The notes under the pieces: generated by a model
Database searches by the model: none
What the model saw: the letters and a program-made list of their open reading frames with translations, nothing else
What the model was told of the DNA's origin: nothing
Translations under genes and position numbers: made by a program
NCBI RefSeq assembly: GCF_024139115.2
Contig: NC_085140.1
Span: 294,591,293 to 294,655,292, forward strand
Origin: Armigeres subalbatus
Taxonomy: Eukaryota > Arthropoda > Insecta > Diptera > Culicidae
Reading direction: 5' to 3'
Length of the DNA stretch: 64,000 bases
In this document: positions 11,385 to 21,617 of the stretch, piece after piece
Layout of the letters: each line of letters opens with the position of its first letter
Numbering within the stretch: the stretch's first letter is position 1

Positions 11385-13600
11385 CACTTACCCTAAAGTC
11401 ACTTATATAACTGTCTATATATTTTTATATGGGATTCAATTCTCAACTTTCAACTGATACCGGTTATCACAACATTCTGAAATTTTCCTACCCCATCCAA
11501 TCATCAAAAAACAGACATACTAACCTGCTTGTGTGTTTGAAGTGGTCAAATTTGCGTACTTCGAGTCAATAACCTTTTGCTGTTTTGCCCGAAACACTGA
11601 TTCGATTCCGCTGCCTCGCGATTGATTAGAATCCTTTCGCAGGGGACGTTTATGTTGTTTTTTTATTCACTTCACACTTTACACGAGAGACTGTAAAAAG
11701 TACTAACAAAGCATTGCTACATAACGAATTAAAAAACACCAAACAATTTCACTCACTTTTTCCTGGCTCTGCACTGTACACAGTGCGCTGTTCTGAATTT
11801 TATCAATCGTACACAAAACAAGTTTTAATGCGAATCACCCCACTTTCGACTCTGATAGCAAAACAAGCAAACCCTCGTCGACGATTCACAAACTGCGCTT
11901 TTTCTTTCTGCGCCAATCCGACTCAATAATCACTCGCACTCTCTGTGTAACTGATGCAGGCAAGAGACTTACGGTGCGGCACGGGTTGGTGGTTTGTATG
12001 GTAATAATAACAACAAGTTGCAATCCACCACTGTAGTGTGAGATAACCGATATCGACGCGAAATGTGCTTCACTTTCCGCTGTTCGAATGCACGATAACA
12101 GAAAGCAATCCGGTGGTGGGCAGAAAAATGCGATTTTGTGCAGGCTTTTTAGACACTTGTTGCAAACCACCTCCAACCATGCGTTCGTCTAATGGTTCAC
12201 TGAAAATGTTCTCTCAATGTTTGCTCTTGTTTTAGAACAGAGTTGATTGAAAACTCCTACATACATGCTTGTTCTACAGTTTAATTAATTAATAAACACA
12301 TTTGTTTTTCAATAAATGGTTAGTTTCAATGATTAAAAAACGAAATCGAAATCATGATGTTCCCTCTAAAAGGCATTTGAAAGCGTTTAAACGTCGGAGA
12401 AAATGTGCATAAATGTAGGCGTTTTCAATCCATTTTAAATTCCTTCACCCATATTATTTTGCTTAAAAAATTGAGTCAAGTACAGGAGTTTCTTTAAAGC
12501 CGCACTATCTCAAACACCACACTGTCAATATTCAATTTGCGAAACATAACACTCTCGGCTTGATCACAATAATCAATCTTATAGAAACAGCTGAGCTTTT
12601 TTTTCCATAGTAGTTATTATGTCACTGACCGAGCTATAAAAACACGCACTATTCACCGACACAACCCATGGACAGAGATTCTGCGCCCGATATCGAAGAG
12701 TTCCAATTACAAACCAATAAAGCTGGCTGCACCAGAAATTGAACCAACGGACAGCGAACGGTTTAGAGTGGCACCCAGAGGAAAACACGTGCGGCTGGCT
12801 CGGGAGTCAGCGCGAGACTTGCCGACTTGGTCAGAAAGCGGTCCGCCGTTCCAGTGCACTGGGCCGCTGGCTGGTTGGCTAAGCTAAGTCTGAGCTTGAG
12901 GATTGCTGAGAGGATTGAGCCGTTTGCCCGTTAAAGCTGTGCGTTAACCCTTGCGTGGCTGTTGATGTTAGACTTGTATGAGAATATACGAAAACGAGAG
13001 AGCATGCTCAATGGATGCTCCCAAAGAAGGCATCCAAAGAGCCAAGGGGACTGTTGTGGTTCTCAGCGCATGAATTAAAATAAAATACGAAAAGTTGACC
13101 AAGCCTATCTACACGATTTCATTGAGCAGCATAAGCCTTTGTTCGAATATAAAAGAGAGTATAACAACAAAACATACTGGAAACTGATAAGCTGATGCTC
13201 TCCTACGTACCAAAGTCGTCATGCTACACTCCGAAGTTACATGTGATACATAAACATAGAAATTTGAACTAATGTTAAAGGAATACTGCGCATGACACAT
13301 GACCTGTCGCGCGACATGTTGGTTTGACTGAACGAAAGGGAATCCGAGTATATCTATATGTTTATTTTTATTATTTCAACATAGCAAACTTAAAAAACTA
13401 CCAAAAAATGTAAAAGCTTTTTACATTATTCTATTATTTTTTTAAAATAAATAACGAAGAGTTCTATTTCTTTGCGATATTCAGTAATAAATCTGGGAAA
13501 GCTTTTCATTTCAATCACGGTACACTATTTATTTGATGGTGAATCAAGTTTTTTTTTAAATTTTTTATGTCTTTATTAGCGAGACTTTCAGCACAAGGCT
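11385..13600. other. Intergenic DNA, somewhat GC-richer at 11850-12180 and 12780-13080
   Basis: No coding exon is supported. The GC-richer segments could be host regulatory DNA. The stretch includes a TATA-like site at 12635. Confidence 0.35.
12635..12642 (+). promoter_or_regulatory. Possible TATA box (TATAAAAA)
   Basis: TATAAAAA sits in a locally GC-richer stretch, with a possible initiator (attcacc) about 16-25 bp downstream. No exon or transcript can be tied to it, so this is only a candidate core promoter and may be chance. Confidence 0.2.
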
Positions 13601-13621
13601 GGTTTGTCTCGTTGAATCAAG

Positions 13622-13908
13622 TTCAGTAGCCTAACGGTAAGATGCGCAGCTATTAAGCAAGACCATGGTGAGGGTGGCTGGGTTCGATTCCCGATGCCGG
13701 TTTAGGTAATTTTCGTTTTGGAAATTGTTTCGACTTCCCTGGGCACAAAAGTATCATCGTGTTGGCCTCATGATATATAAATGCAAAAATGATAACTTGG
13801 CTTAGAATTCTCGCGATTAATAACTGTGGAAGTGCTGAATGAAAACTAAGCACCGAGGCGGCAATGTTCCAGTGGGGGGATGTAATGCCAAAAAGAAGAA
13901 GAAGAAAA
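13622..13908 (+). mobile_element. Feilai: Feilai-like tRNA-derived SINE, near full length
   Basis: The tRNA-like head carries an A-box (tagcctaacggtaag, 13626-13640) and a B-box (gggttcgattccc, 13680-13692) for RNA polymerase III. A tRNA-unrelated body follows (cttccctgggcacaaaagta, cttggcttagaa, gtggaagtgct). It ends with gatgtaatgcc and an aagaagaaga tail. I recognise this as the Feilai family described from Aedes. SINEs of this kind encode no protein and depend on LINE machinery. Other copies are at 53099-53200 and 58451-58641. Confidence 0.85.
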
Positions 13909-15190
13909 AACTTCTAGAACAAACTTAAAAAGATGGGGAAAAAATCTTGAAGCTATAATCACGTGTAGCTTAATACATATATAATTAACCATTTGAAAAA
14001 ATAAAAACCTAGATCAATCCACCTAGCGGCTGCACCTTACTGCTTTGCTCTTGCGATAAAAACAATGGGACAGAATTATCCGTCGAATACAACTTGTTGC
14101 GAGCAAATCGATTAATAATTTTAATTTTCTCACTCTTTCTCACTAACATCGCATCCTACAAATAAAGTTTCGCTGCCACGCATCTGAGTATTTATTTACT
14201 ATCTGTGAAGTTTCAAGACCAATGGTCAATAGAGTGGTGGTGTAGGATCCTCCAGGAGCATCATTTGCCCAAGTAGTAAATATATTTGGCAGTTCAGCAG
14301 CATTTTTTATTTTTTTTTAGGCAGCCGAGGCCTTTGTGGTTTAAGTCAGGGCAGCAAGATCCTCCGGAGAGTATGTATGTATGAATTCAAATTTGTGGGA
14401 ACATTTTTTGAGCATCTGCAGTAAAGACGAACCATGGCATCCTAACGTTCTAAGCCGTAACCAGTAGAGGTGGCTATGCTGTTGGACCGATAAACATGGC
14501 TTCATTGAGAGATAACCCATTAATGCTACGACTTAATCCGTCAAAAAACCGCTCGAAATTTGGTGGAGCTGCTTTCGGGGTGACAGAACCATGGCAGTTG
14601 TGGGGCCAAAATCGCGCGCGAAGTTGAGCTCCATGTGCTCTAGCCCCTGATACTCCTGCATCAGTGCCAGTGTGGCGTATTCCTGAAAGGATTTTCTTTC
14701 GACACGAAACGACGAAGCGCAGGAGTATCGCCTCTTAACGGGATTAAAGGTTCCCCCAAACACACGCGACGCGTTTCTATCGCTTGGCGACAACGATTCT
14801 GTCGCCGTTGGTATGGAAGCGTGAATAGATCATTGCCTGCAGCGACCCAACTGTAGAATCGCGGCGACTAGTTGTCGTCGTCGTGGCGATGAAATCGCTA
14901 AGGTCTGGGGGATCCTTAATTCCTCCCGCAGTGGTAGACAAACAAGAACTAAAGGCATACTGGTACTCTTATCAACACCCATGACTACACGGAAGAAGTA
15001 AACTACCCAATAGTGAGTTCAATTCACCCAACCTCGAACATCCGTACGGGAAGCCAAAATTGAGTAAATTGGGTCGAAGTAGTTTGCCTTTACTCCCATG
15101 TCAAAAAAGTATTAATTACTATGCATTCCCACCATTCCTGAAAAAAAAATCGATTTTGTAATGTCGTTACCGATTGGATTTGCTTCATTT
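13909..15190. other. Intergenic DNA including an Rpt-1 fragment
   Basis: Positions 14010-14130 repeat the Rpt-1 core (gtcgaatacaacttgttgcg near 14083). The GC-rich block at 14540-14890 has short minus-strand frames but no recognised domain. No host gene is supported. Confidence 0.4.
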
Positions 15191-15492
15191 ATTCAAATTT
15201 TGGCTTTCTCAGTCTGTTGAATTAAGAACGATTAATTGTGTACGTTCCCGATTGGTTTTGGCCTTTCTCAAGGGTCGTAAGGTGAAAACATTTTAGATTA
15301 AATCATAATTAATACGAAGTTGCAGACCTGGTTGCAAAACTCTCCGAGCAACTGAAGTAGAGAACGGAATCTAACGATAGACGACAGACCTTACGACCCT
15401 TGAGAAAGTCAATAACCAATCGGCTGAAACGTCGGGAATGTATACAAATAATCGTTCTTAAATCAAAGGACTGAGAAAGCCAAAATTTGAAT
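15191..15492. mobile_element. 302-bp foldback MITE with ~95-bp terminal inverted repeats
   Basis: The left arm begins attcaaattttggctttctc. The right arm ends with its complement, gagaaagccaaaatttgaat, at 15492. Inner arm landmarks, a ctttctcaagggtcgtaagg block and its complement, are also inverted. The arms are about 95 bp with several mismatches around a ~90-bp centre. No coding capacity and no sure target duplication. Confidence 0.75.
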
Positions 15493-15599
15493 AATTTTTT
15501 TCCGATTTTGAAATTTTTTTCCAAGGGGGGACCTTTGGGAAAAAACAATGATTTTTTAATAATTCCGAAATGCGCGGTCCTATCGGGCCAACTTTCAAT

Positions 15600-15867
15600 A
15601 GCAAACAATGGGATCGCATTCCCCGTCGAATGCAACTTGTTGCGAATAAATCAGGTAATGCTAAGTTCCAAAAAGTGTGTCTACAAAATTTGTACACACA
15701 CACATACACACACATACATACACACATACAGACATCACCTCGATTCGTCGAACTGAGTCGATCGGTATATAACACTATGGGTCTCCGGGCCTTCTATCAA
15801 AAGTTGTTTTTTGGAGTAGTCTTATAGCCTTTCGGTACAACTTTGTTGTACGAGAAAGGCAAAAACT
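15600..15867 (+). repeat. Foldback repeat family Rpt-1, copy b, with (CA)n tract
   Basis: It shares the core gtcgaatgcaacttgttgcg (15618), a CA/CATA microsatellite (15692-15733) and the hairpin end (cctttcggtacaactttgtt, then gtacgagaaaggc) with copy a. Frames read through it come from the microsatellite and are not genes. Confidence 0.65.
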
Positions 15868-16528
15868 CAACGGTACTTTTTTTCTTCCGTGTATGATAAC
15901 TACTGTTGAGGGGAGAACCATTGTTTGAATTTTTTTGGAAGCTCATATTTGCTTTGACGGGCAAAGGAGGTGAGTTTGAAACGGACGTTGGAAGGGGATT
16001 GAAAAAAGGTCAAATACACCGATTTACGAATCGACAACGCGAGTGGCAAAGCATGACGAACCTGCTTCCGTGCCGAGAAGCAGAAACTGGCTGGGCGTTG
16101 AATGATCTGATTCAGCTAATACGATCTGTTGCATTGGTTGCGTAACACGGTTGATGATTGCAGCAGATGGGGGCGAGAATCGGAGCATTAAATGATGTTT
16201 CTTTGTATAAGTTTGGCACACACCGCTGAAACTGTCGTTTTAGTTTTTACAAATCGCTTGATTTATGATTACGCATGTAGATCCACATGCAGCTTCCTAT
16301 TTTTCAAACTTCCCAGAAAACTTTTTGATTTTGACTTCCCATATGATTTGGGCGTTCCCTATGACTCTTGTAGGCGAAGTTGACGGTGTAGTAGAGATAG
16401 GGATTTTAGTGAACAACGATACTTTCAACGCATAGTACATTGTTTGAAATGTGCTGCGCTCTACTCTACAGTCTTGCTAGGCATCATTTATGTACATCTC
16501 CATCTTCTGGCTCTTCGATTTCAAAATC
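15868..16528. other. Intergenic DNA, nothing recognised
   Basis: No gene, RNA or clear repeat end. It adjoins the 3' break of the RTE-B relic. Confidence 0.4.
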
Positions 16529-17570
16529 ATTCTTGCAACATGCCCATCGTACTCTTCCGGCTTTGGCTACCTTCTGGGTACTGGGTTCGCCGAAGAGCTG
16601 GGCGAGCTCGTGGTTCATTCTTCGCCGCCACACACCGTCTTCTTGCACACCGCTAGAGATGGTCCTAAGCACCCGTCTCTCGAATACTACGAGTGCTTGC
16701 AAGTCCTCCTCGAGCATTGTCCATGTTTCATGTCCGTAGAGGACTACCGGTCTTATCAGCGTCTTGTATATGACACATTTGGTGCGGTGATGAATATTTT
16801 TTAATCGCAGTTTCTTCTGGAGCCCGTAGTAGGCCCGACTTCCACAGATGATGCGCCTTCGTATTTCACGACTAACATTGTTATCAGCCGTCAGCAAGGA
16901 TCCAAGGTAGACGAATTCCTCGACCACCTCGAAGGTATCCCCGTCTATCGCAACACTGCTTCCCAGGCGGGCCCTGTCGCGCTCGGTTCCGCCCACAAGC
17001 ATGTACTGTGTCTTGTCTTTGACGCATCCACCACCAGTCCAACTTTTGTTGCTTCACGTTTCAGGCGGGTGCACAGTTCTACCACCTTTGCAAATGTTCT
17101 GCCGACAATGTTCATGTCACCCGCGAAACAAATAAATTGACTGGATCTGTTGAAAATCGTACTCCGGCTGTTATATCCGGCTCTCCGCTTGACACCTTCT
17201 AGCGCAATGTTGAACAACAGGCACGAAAGTACATCACCTTGTCTAAGTTTCTTACCAGCTGCTTTATTGGAATTTAGCTGTTGGATGGCATCTTTAACTT
17301 CACTCAAGGTGGGGGCTGGTTGGCTTCCATCATCCGCTGAGCTGACGTAGTCATCTCCTGCGCTGCCTTGACTTTCACTGCCTGTACTCTCACGCCATTC
17401 AAATGTTCCTCGTAGTGCTGCTTCCACCTTTCGATCACCACAGGTTCGTCCGTCAAGATGCTCCCATCCTTATCCCAGCACATTTCGGCTCGCGGCACGA
17501 AGCCTTTGCGGGATGAGTTAAGCTTCTGATAGAATTTACGTGTTTCTTGAGAACGGCACAGCTGTTCCAT
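16529..17570 (-). pseudogene. RTE-B reverse transcriptase and C-terminal domain, internally deleted
   Basis: Minus-strand pieces in order: WKQHYEEHLNG (17304-17570), the NSNKAAGK motif that opens RTE reverse transcriptases, then an abrupt jump to LRQGDVLSCLLFNIALEG (motif C approach). The catalytic box reads CFAGDMNI where FADD is expected, so the first catalytic aspartate is glycine. Next come VVEEFVYLGSL and VVLYGHETWTMLEEDLQ, ending at VRWA plus a 4-bp deletion before VARM. Roughly 150-200 residues of RT palm and fingers are missing. Dead copy. Confidence 0.8.
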
Positions 17571-17605
17571 CTCCTCGCACTCTGCTTCTTCCAGGCGGCG
17601 TTACT

Positions 17606-18348
17606 TCACCTGAAAAAGGCGGGTATGCTGTCTTTGCTTCCGTCTATAACGTTCCACGTTCTTTTAGCGCCACGATATGTCCTGACGTCGATAATGTTGG
17701 AGAAGTGTCGTCCATCAATCAGAACGTGGTCGATTTGTGATTCTGTCTGCAGTGGTGATCTCCAGGTGTACCGATACGGAAGGCTGTGTTGGAAGTAGGT
17801 GCTGCGAATGGCCATATTCTTGGAGGCGGCGAAATCAATTAGTCGTAGACCGATTTCGTTCGTTAGCCGGTGAGCGCTGAACTTCCCAATAGTCGGTCTA
17901 AACTCCTCCTCTTGGCCAACCTGAGCGTTCAAATCTCCTATGATGATTTTGACGTCGTAGCCTGGGCAGCTGTCGTACTCACGTTCCAGCTGCGCGTAGA
18001 ATGCGTCCTTATCATCATCAGTGCTTCCGGAGTGTGAACTATGGACGTTGATTACACTGAAGTTGAAGAACCGGCCTTTGATCCTCAACCTGCACATTCT
18101 CTCATTGATCGGCCACCACCCGATCACGCGCCTTTGCATATCGCCCATCACTATGAAAGCTGTTCCCAGCTCGTGTGTGTTGCCGCAGCTCTGGTAGATG
18201 GTATGATTACCTCAAAACGTTCGCACCATTGATCCCTTCTAACAAACAGCGCTACGATGCCGAATCCACGGTCCTTGAGCACATTAGCGAGTATGCGTGT
18301 GTTCCCGATGGAGTTGAGAGATTTGCAGTTCCACGAACCGAGTTTCCA
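17606..18348 (-). pseudogene. RTE-B endonuclease domain, frameshifted
   Basis: On the minus strand the domain opens with GSWNCKSLNSIGNTRIL (about 18340-18290), the first beta strand of APE-type endonucleases. After frame breaks near 18240-18150 it continues as one frame from 18151: INVHSSHSGSTDDDK, then IIIGDLNAQVG (the Mg-site GDxNAQ motif), a TYFQHSLPYRYTWRSP segment and SQIDHVLIDGRHFSNI (the IDHV motif). In intact relatives this nicks the target DNA. The segment with the catalytic QE pair is deleted, so it is not functional. Confidence 0.75.
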
Positions 18349-19339
18349 ATCGCTAGTCCCTTTTCGTCGCAGTGGTCTTCGCTGATGGTTCCACCCGTAC
18401 TCTCTTGTTGATTGTTCGTTACGTACATTTTTTTAAAAGCTGGCTTGTTACCAAACTCCCTAAATTTCCGGAGGACCTTGATGCACAGTTTCACTTAGAG
18501 TACCTCGCTGTCACTCGGACGATGATCAGCCGCCCCTAACATGGAGAACAGATGCTGTTGTGAGCCGCTCCTAACATGAAGAACAGACGCTCAGTAAGAT
18601 TTGCACCTCCGGAGGGGAGCAAACCCCCCTTTCCTGTCAGCAGACGACTATAGGAGTTGGTTACCCGATCTTCCTTAAGGTTGCTCGTATCCCGGCCAGC
18701 ACCACGAGGAGGTAGGGATAGAAGTTGCTGGGTAAGAGGCCAAGGACCGCGAGATGGGGTCTATTTTATTCCTTCAGGTACGCGAAATACCAATGGTACG
18801 CTTTACCCAGCATTTGCCGTGCCAATCGGTATAGATGCCGCAAAACAATCAGGGTGATACGTCACACCTACCTACTATCAGCACTTCAATGAGATATTAC
18901 TATTAAGGGCTGCAAAATGGTGGGTTGACATCAAGGAAGGAACGCCCAACAGAGCTCTGGTCCCCACAAGTCCCTATCTGACGCTTCCACGGGTCGTCCG
19001 ATGACAAAAGACCGCCAGCTAAGGGTTGTGTACTTAGCTGGTAGTGCAGCCTGGGCACTGTTGTCCTTCTGACATCAGCAAGAGTGAGAAGGTACGCCTC
19101 GAGCGTCTGTTCACCAGGAGGTGCGGCTCAAACAGCGTCTGCCTGGTATCCAGCGGCTGATTAACGAAATGCTGTATCGCGTCAGCTATACCTAAGGTGG
19201 CAGCCCCATCATCGCGATGTAGGTAACGCGACCCCGGTAAGGTAGCTTACTGAAGCCTCTCAAATACCACGAAAAATGGAGATAGAAGAAAAAGAGAACG
19301 TTATTTTTGGCAACCGACCCGGCAACGAAATAAGGACTA

Positions 19340-19690
19340 TGATTGGATACTCGGTACCTGGAATGTCAGGACCCTAAATGAACCTGGACGAGTGAGCTTT
19401 CTGGCTCGTGAACTGCAGAAGGTTGGAGTGAACGTGGCTGCTATTCAAGAAGTCCGATGGCCTAGATCCGGAGAACGTGAATTCCGAGCCGTGGACCCCA
19501 CGACCAATACTGCATTCAAGTATTCAAGCTGCCAGAGGGATGGCCATCAGTAGCACCTACTTTGCACGAAAGAACATCCGAAAGCACACCTGGAGACACC
19601 CAAATGGTGAAACTTGCAACCAGATAGACCATGTTCTGGAGGATGGGCGCCATTTCTCGGATGTTATCGATGTGGACATTCAGAGGTCCG
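19340..19690 (+). pseudogene. RTE-A endonuclease domain, internally deleted
   Basis: It begins with GTWNVRTLNEPGRVSFLARE and AAIQEVRWP (first strand and the catalytic glutamate region of APE endonucleases). After TNTAFKY it jumps, by an internal deletion, to MAISSTYFARKNIRKHTWRH and CNQIDHVLEDGRHFSDV, with a frame change at the junction. The GDxNAQ active-site segment is absent. It is followed from 19631 by the linker frame with SDHYLVV, the last catalytic motif. No functional nuclease is possible. Confidence 0.8.
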
Positions 19691-20802
19691 AACATTGACT
19701 CTGATCACTACCTCGTTGTCAGTAAAATTCGATCACGGTTGTCAACTGTATCGAACGAAAGATCACAGCGAACGATGCGTTACAATATCCAGCGATTGTC
19801 GGCGGAAGGAGTATCGGCTGAGTACCACCAGAAGCTCGACGAACGGATAAGTGCAATCAACGTTAGCGACAACATCAACGATCTATGGGAGTCGATCCAT
19901 GGAGCGGTGAGCACAACAGCACGAGAAGTGGTAGGCACTGCACAGAGGCGACCCAGGACGGGTTGGTTCGATGTGGAGTGTCAGAGAGTGACAGACGAGA
20001 AGAACGTTGCCAGAAGCCGGATGTTGGTGTCAGGTACCCGATCGAATAGAGATCGGTACAAGGAAGCAAGAGCAGCCGAAAAACGAACCCACCGCAGGAA
20101 GAAAAAGAGTACGAAGAACAAGTTATTAGTGAGGCGCAGGAAAAAATGGAGCAGAACGATATGCGGAGGTTTTATGAGTCTGTCAATGGCGTGCGGAGAA
20201 AGACAGCGCCATCTCCCGTCATGTGCAACGACCAACAAGGGAATTTGCTGACAGATAAAACTGAAGTGGCTGCCAGGTGGATGCAACACTTCGAGACTTT
20301 GTTGAATGGAGGAAGTGACGGTGCATCGGTGAACAGAATAAATATTAGCGACGATGGACAAGCTGTGGAGTCACCTACACTAGATGAGGTTAAAAAAGCT
20401 GTCAAAGAGCTGAAAAACAATAAGGCTGCGGGGAAGGATCAGCTCCCGGCTGAACTTCTCAAACATGGCAGTGAGCAGCTTTATGAAGTTCTGCAACATA
20501 TTATGTCGAAAATATGGGAAGACGAGGAAATCGATCGCCGTGCCGTTGAAGAGGCTTTTGCGCCTTTTAAGAGGGAGACAGCGAGGATTGGACTCACGAT
20601 CAATACCAGCAAAGCGAAGTACATGGTCGCTGGCAATCAACGTGGGTTCATTAGTGGTGGTGGTAGCGAAATAGTGCTGGATGGTGAAAAATTTGAAGTG
20701 GTAGAAGAATTTGTGTATCTTGGAACATTAGTGACGTGCGATAATGATGTTACCCGCGAGGTGAAAAGGCGTATTGCAGCTGCGAATAGGGCTTATTACG
20801 GA
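19631..20802 (+). pseudogene. RTE-A linker and deleted reverse transcriptase (5' portion)
   Basis: Two overlapping frames. The first (from 19631) carries GPNIDSDHYLVV, then a basic linker ending with a frameshift near 20150. The second (from 20146) carries RRFYESVNG, the LKNNKAAGKDQLPAELLKHG motif and MSKIWEDEE, and is then joined directly to IDRRAVEEAFAPFKRE and VVEEFVYLGTLV. The whole catalytic palm with its FADD box is missing between WEDEE and IDRR. The frame ends at AANRAYYG, exactly where the BEL LTR starts. The remaining ~50 bp of open frame is LTR sequence. Confidence 0.85.
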
Positions 20803-21529
20803 TGTACGAACCTGGCTGTTCTATTCCTCAGCTCCGATAGCGAGACGCAGTGAATTCATCAGGCTCAACATCGACCGTTTAATTGTTGGAGGATATCCAA
20901 GGGGACCACTTGTATTTCATCCAGAGACCAACGGAATCAGCATGGGAGCATTATAGTTCACGCTTAAGGAAACTGCATGCACAATTATTCACTATCAGTT
21001 TAAGAAAACACGCGCGTTAACTAATAACTATTTATTGCACGAGAACATTTGTTGGACAAAGACTATATTTATCGAGCACACTTATGTATATCTATATTTG
21101 CACTTAAAACTATACAGATTAAAATTTTGTGGGCCCTTGCCCAGCTTACTTGTCGGCGGTCCAGTTTCAACTAACTCGGTACTGCTGCAGTTGCTGTGAT
21201 GCGATTGATCGACGATTATTCGGCAGTAGTGATCCGAGAGCGAAGATCTCACGCTCTTATCGCCGTTATCATACGGCTATCGGTGACCGAACGTGTAAGT
21301 GCTGATGGATTGAAGGAAAAACGATGACGATGATGGCATGTATCCTACCGCTGGTCGCAGAAACCTATTGTCTCGCACGTAAACAACTCTGCAGGGCGAT
21401 CGTTCGGCCAGTCAATAGGTGGTCAGTAGGTCAGTGTGTAGATGAAATTATTCTGCAGCCTGATGGACGGTTTGGATGCGCTGACCAGGGATGTAGTCAA
21501 AGGTGGGTTGGATTGATTGGTCGCAAACA
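20803..21529 (-). repeat. BEL 3' LTR
   Basis: 727 bp, starts tgtacgaacctgg and ends ggtcgcaaaca on the plus strand. It matches the LTR at 28310-29036 except at about seven sites. In element orientation this is the downstream LTR. Confidence 0.95.
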
Positions 21530-21540
21530 TCCTCACCCAT
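21530..21540 (-). promoter_or_regulatory. BEL polypurine tract
   Basis: On the minus strand, atgggtgagga lies directly against the start of the 3' LTR. A short purine run in this place primes plus-strand DNA synthesis in LTR elements. It is assigned by position and composition only. Confidence 0.6.
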
Positions 21541-21617
21541 CCAGAAATACCTCATTTCTGAAAATAAAGAAAAACGGCAATATCCTCTTCGACAGGGTAG
21601 GGGAAATGGAACGGTGA

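Larger units (their letters stand above)
16529..18880 (-). mobile_element. RTE-clade non-LTR retrotransposon relic (RTE-B)
   Basis: Read on the minus strand, a ~400-bp GC-rich 5' leader (about 18880 to 18480) is followed by an apurinic endonuclease domain, a shortened reverse transcriptase and the RTE-type C-terminal domain, which stops after the VARM motif at 16529 where unrelated DNA begins. The boundary on the 5' side is approximate. The second copy of this family at 62541-63010 carries the missing C-terminus. RTE-A begins directly beyond its 5' end. Confidence 0.75.
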
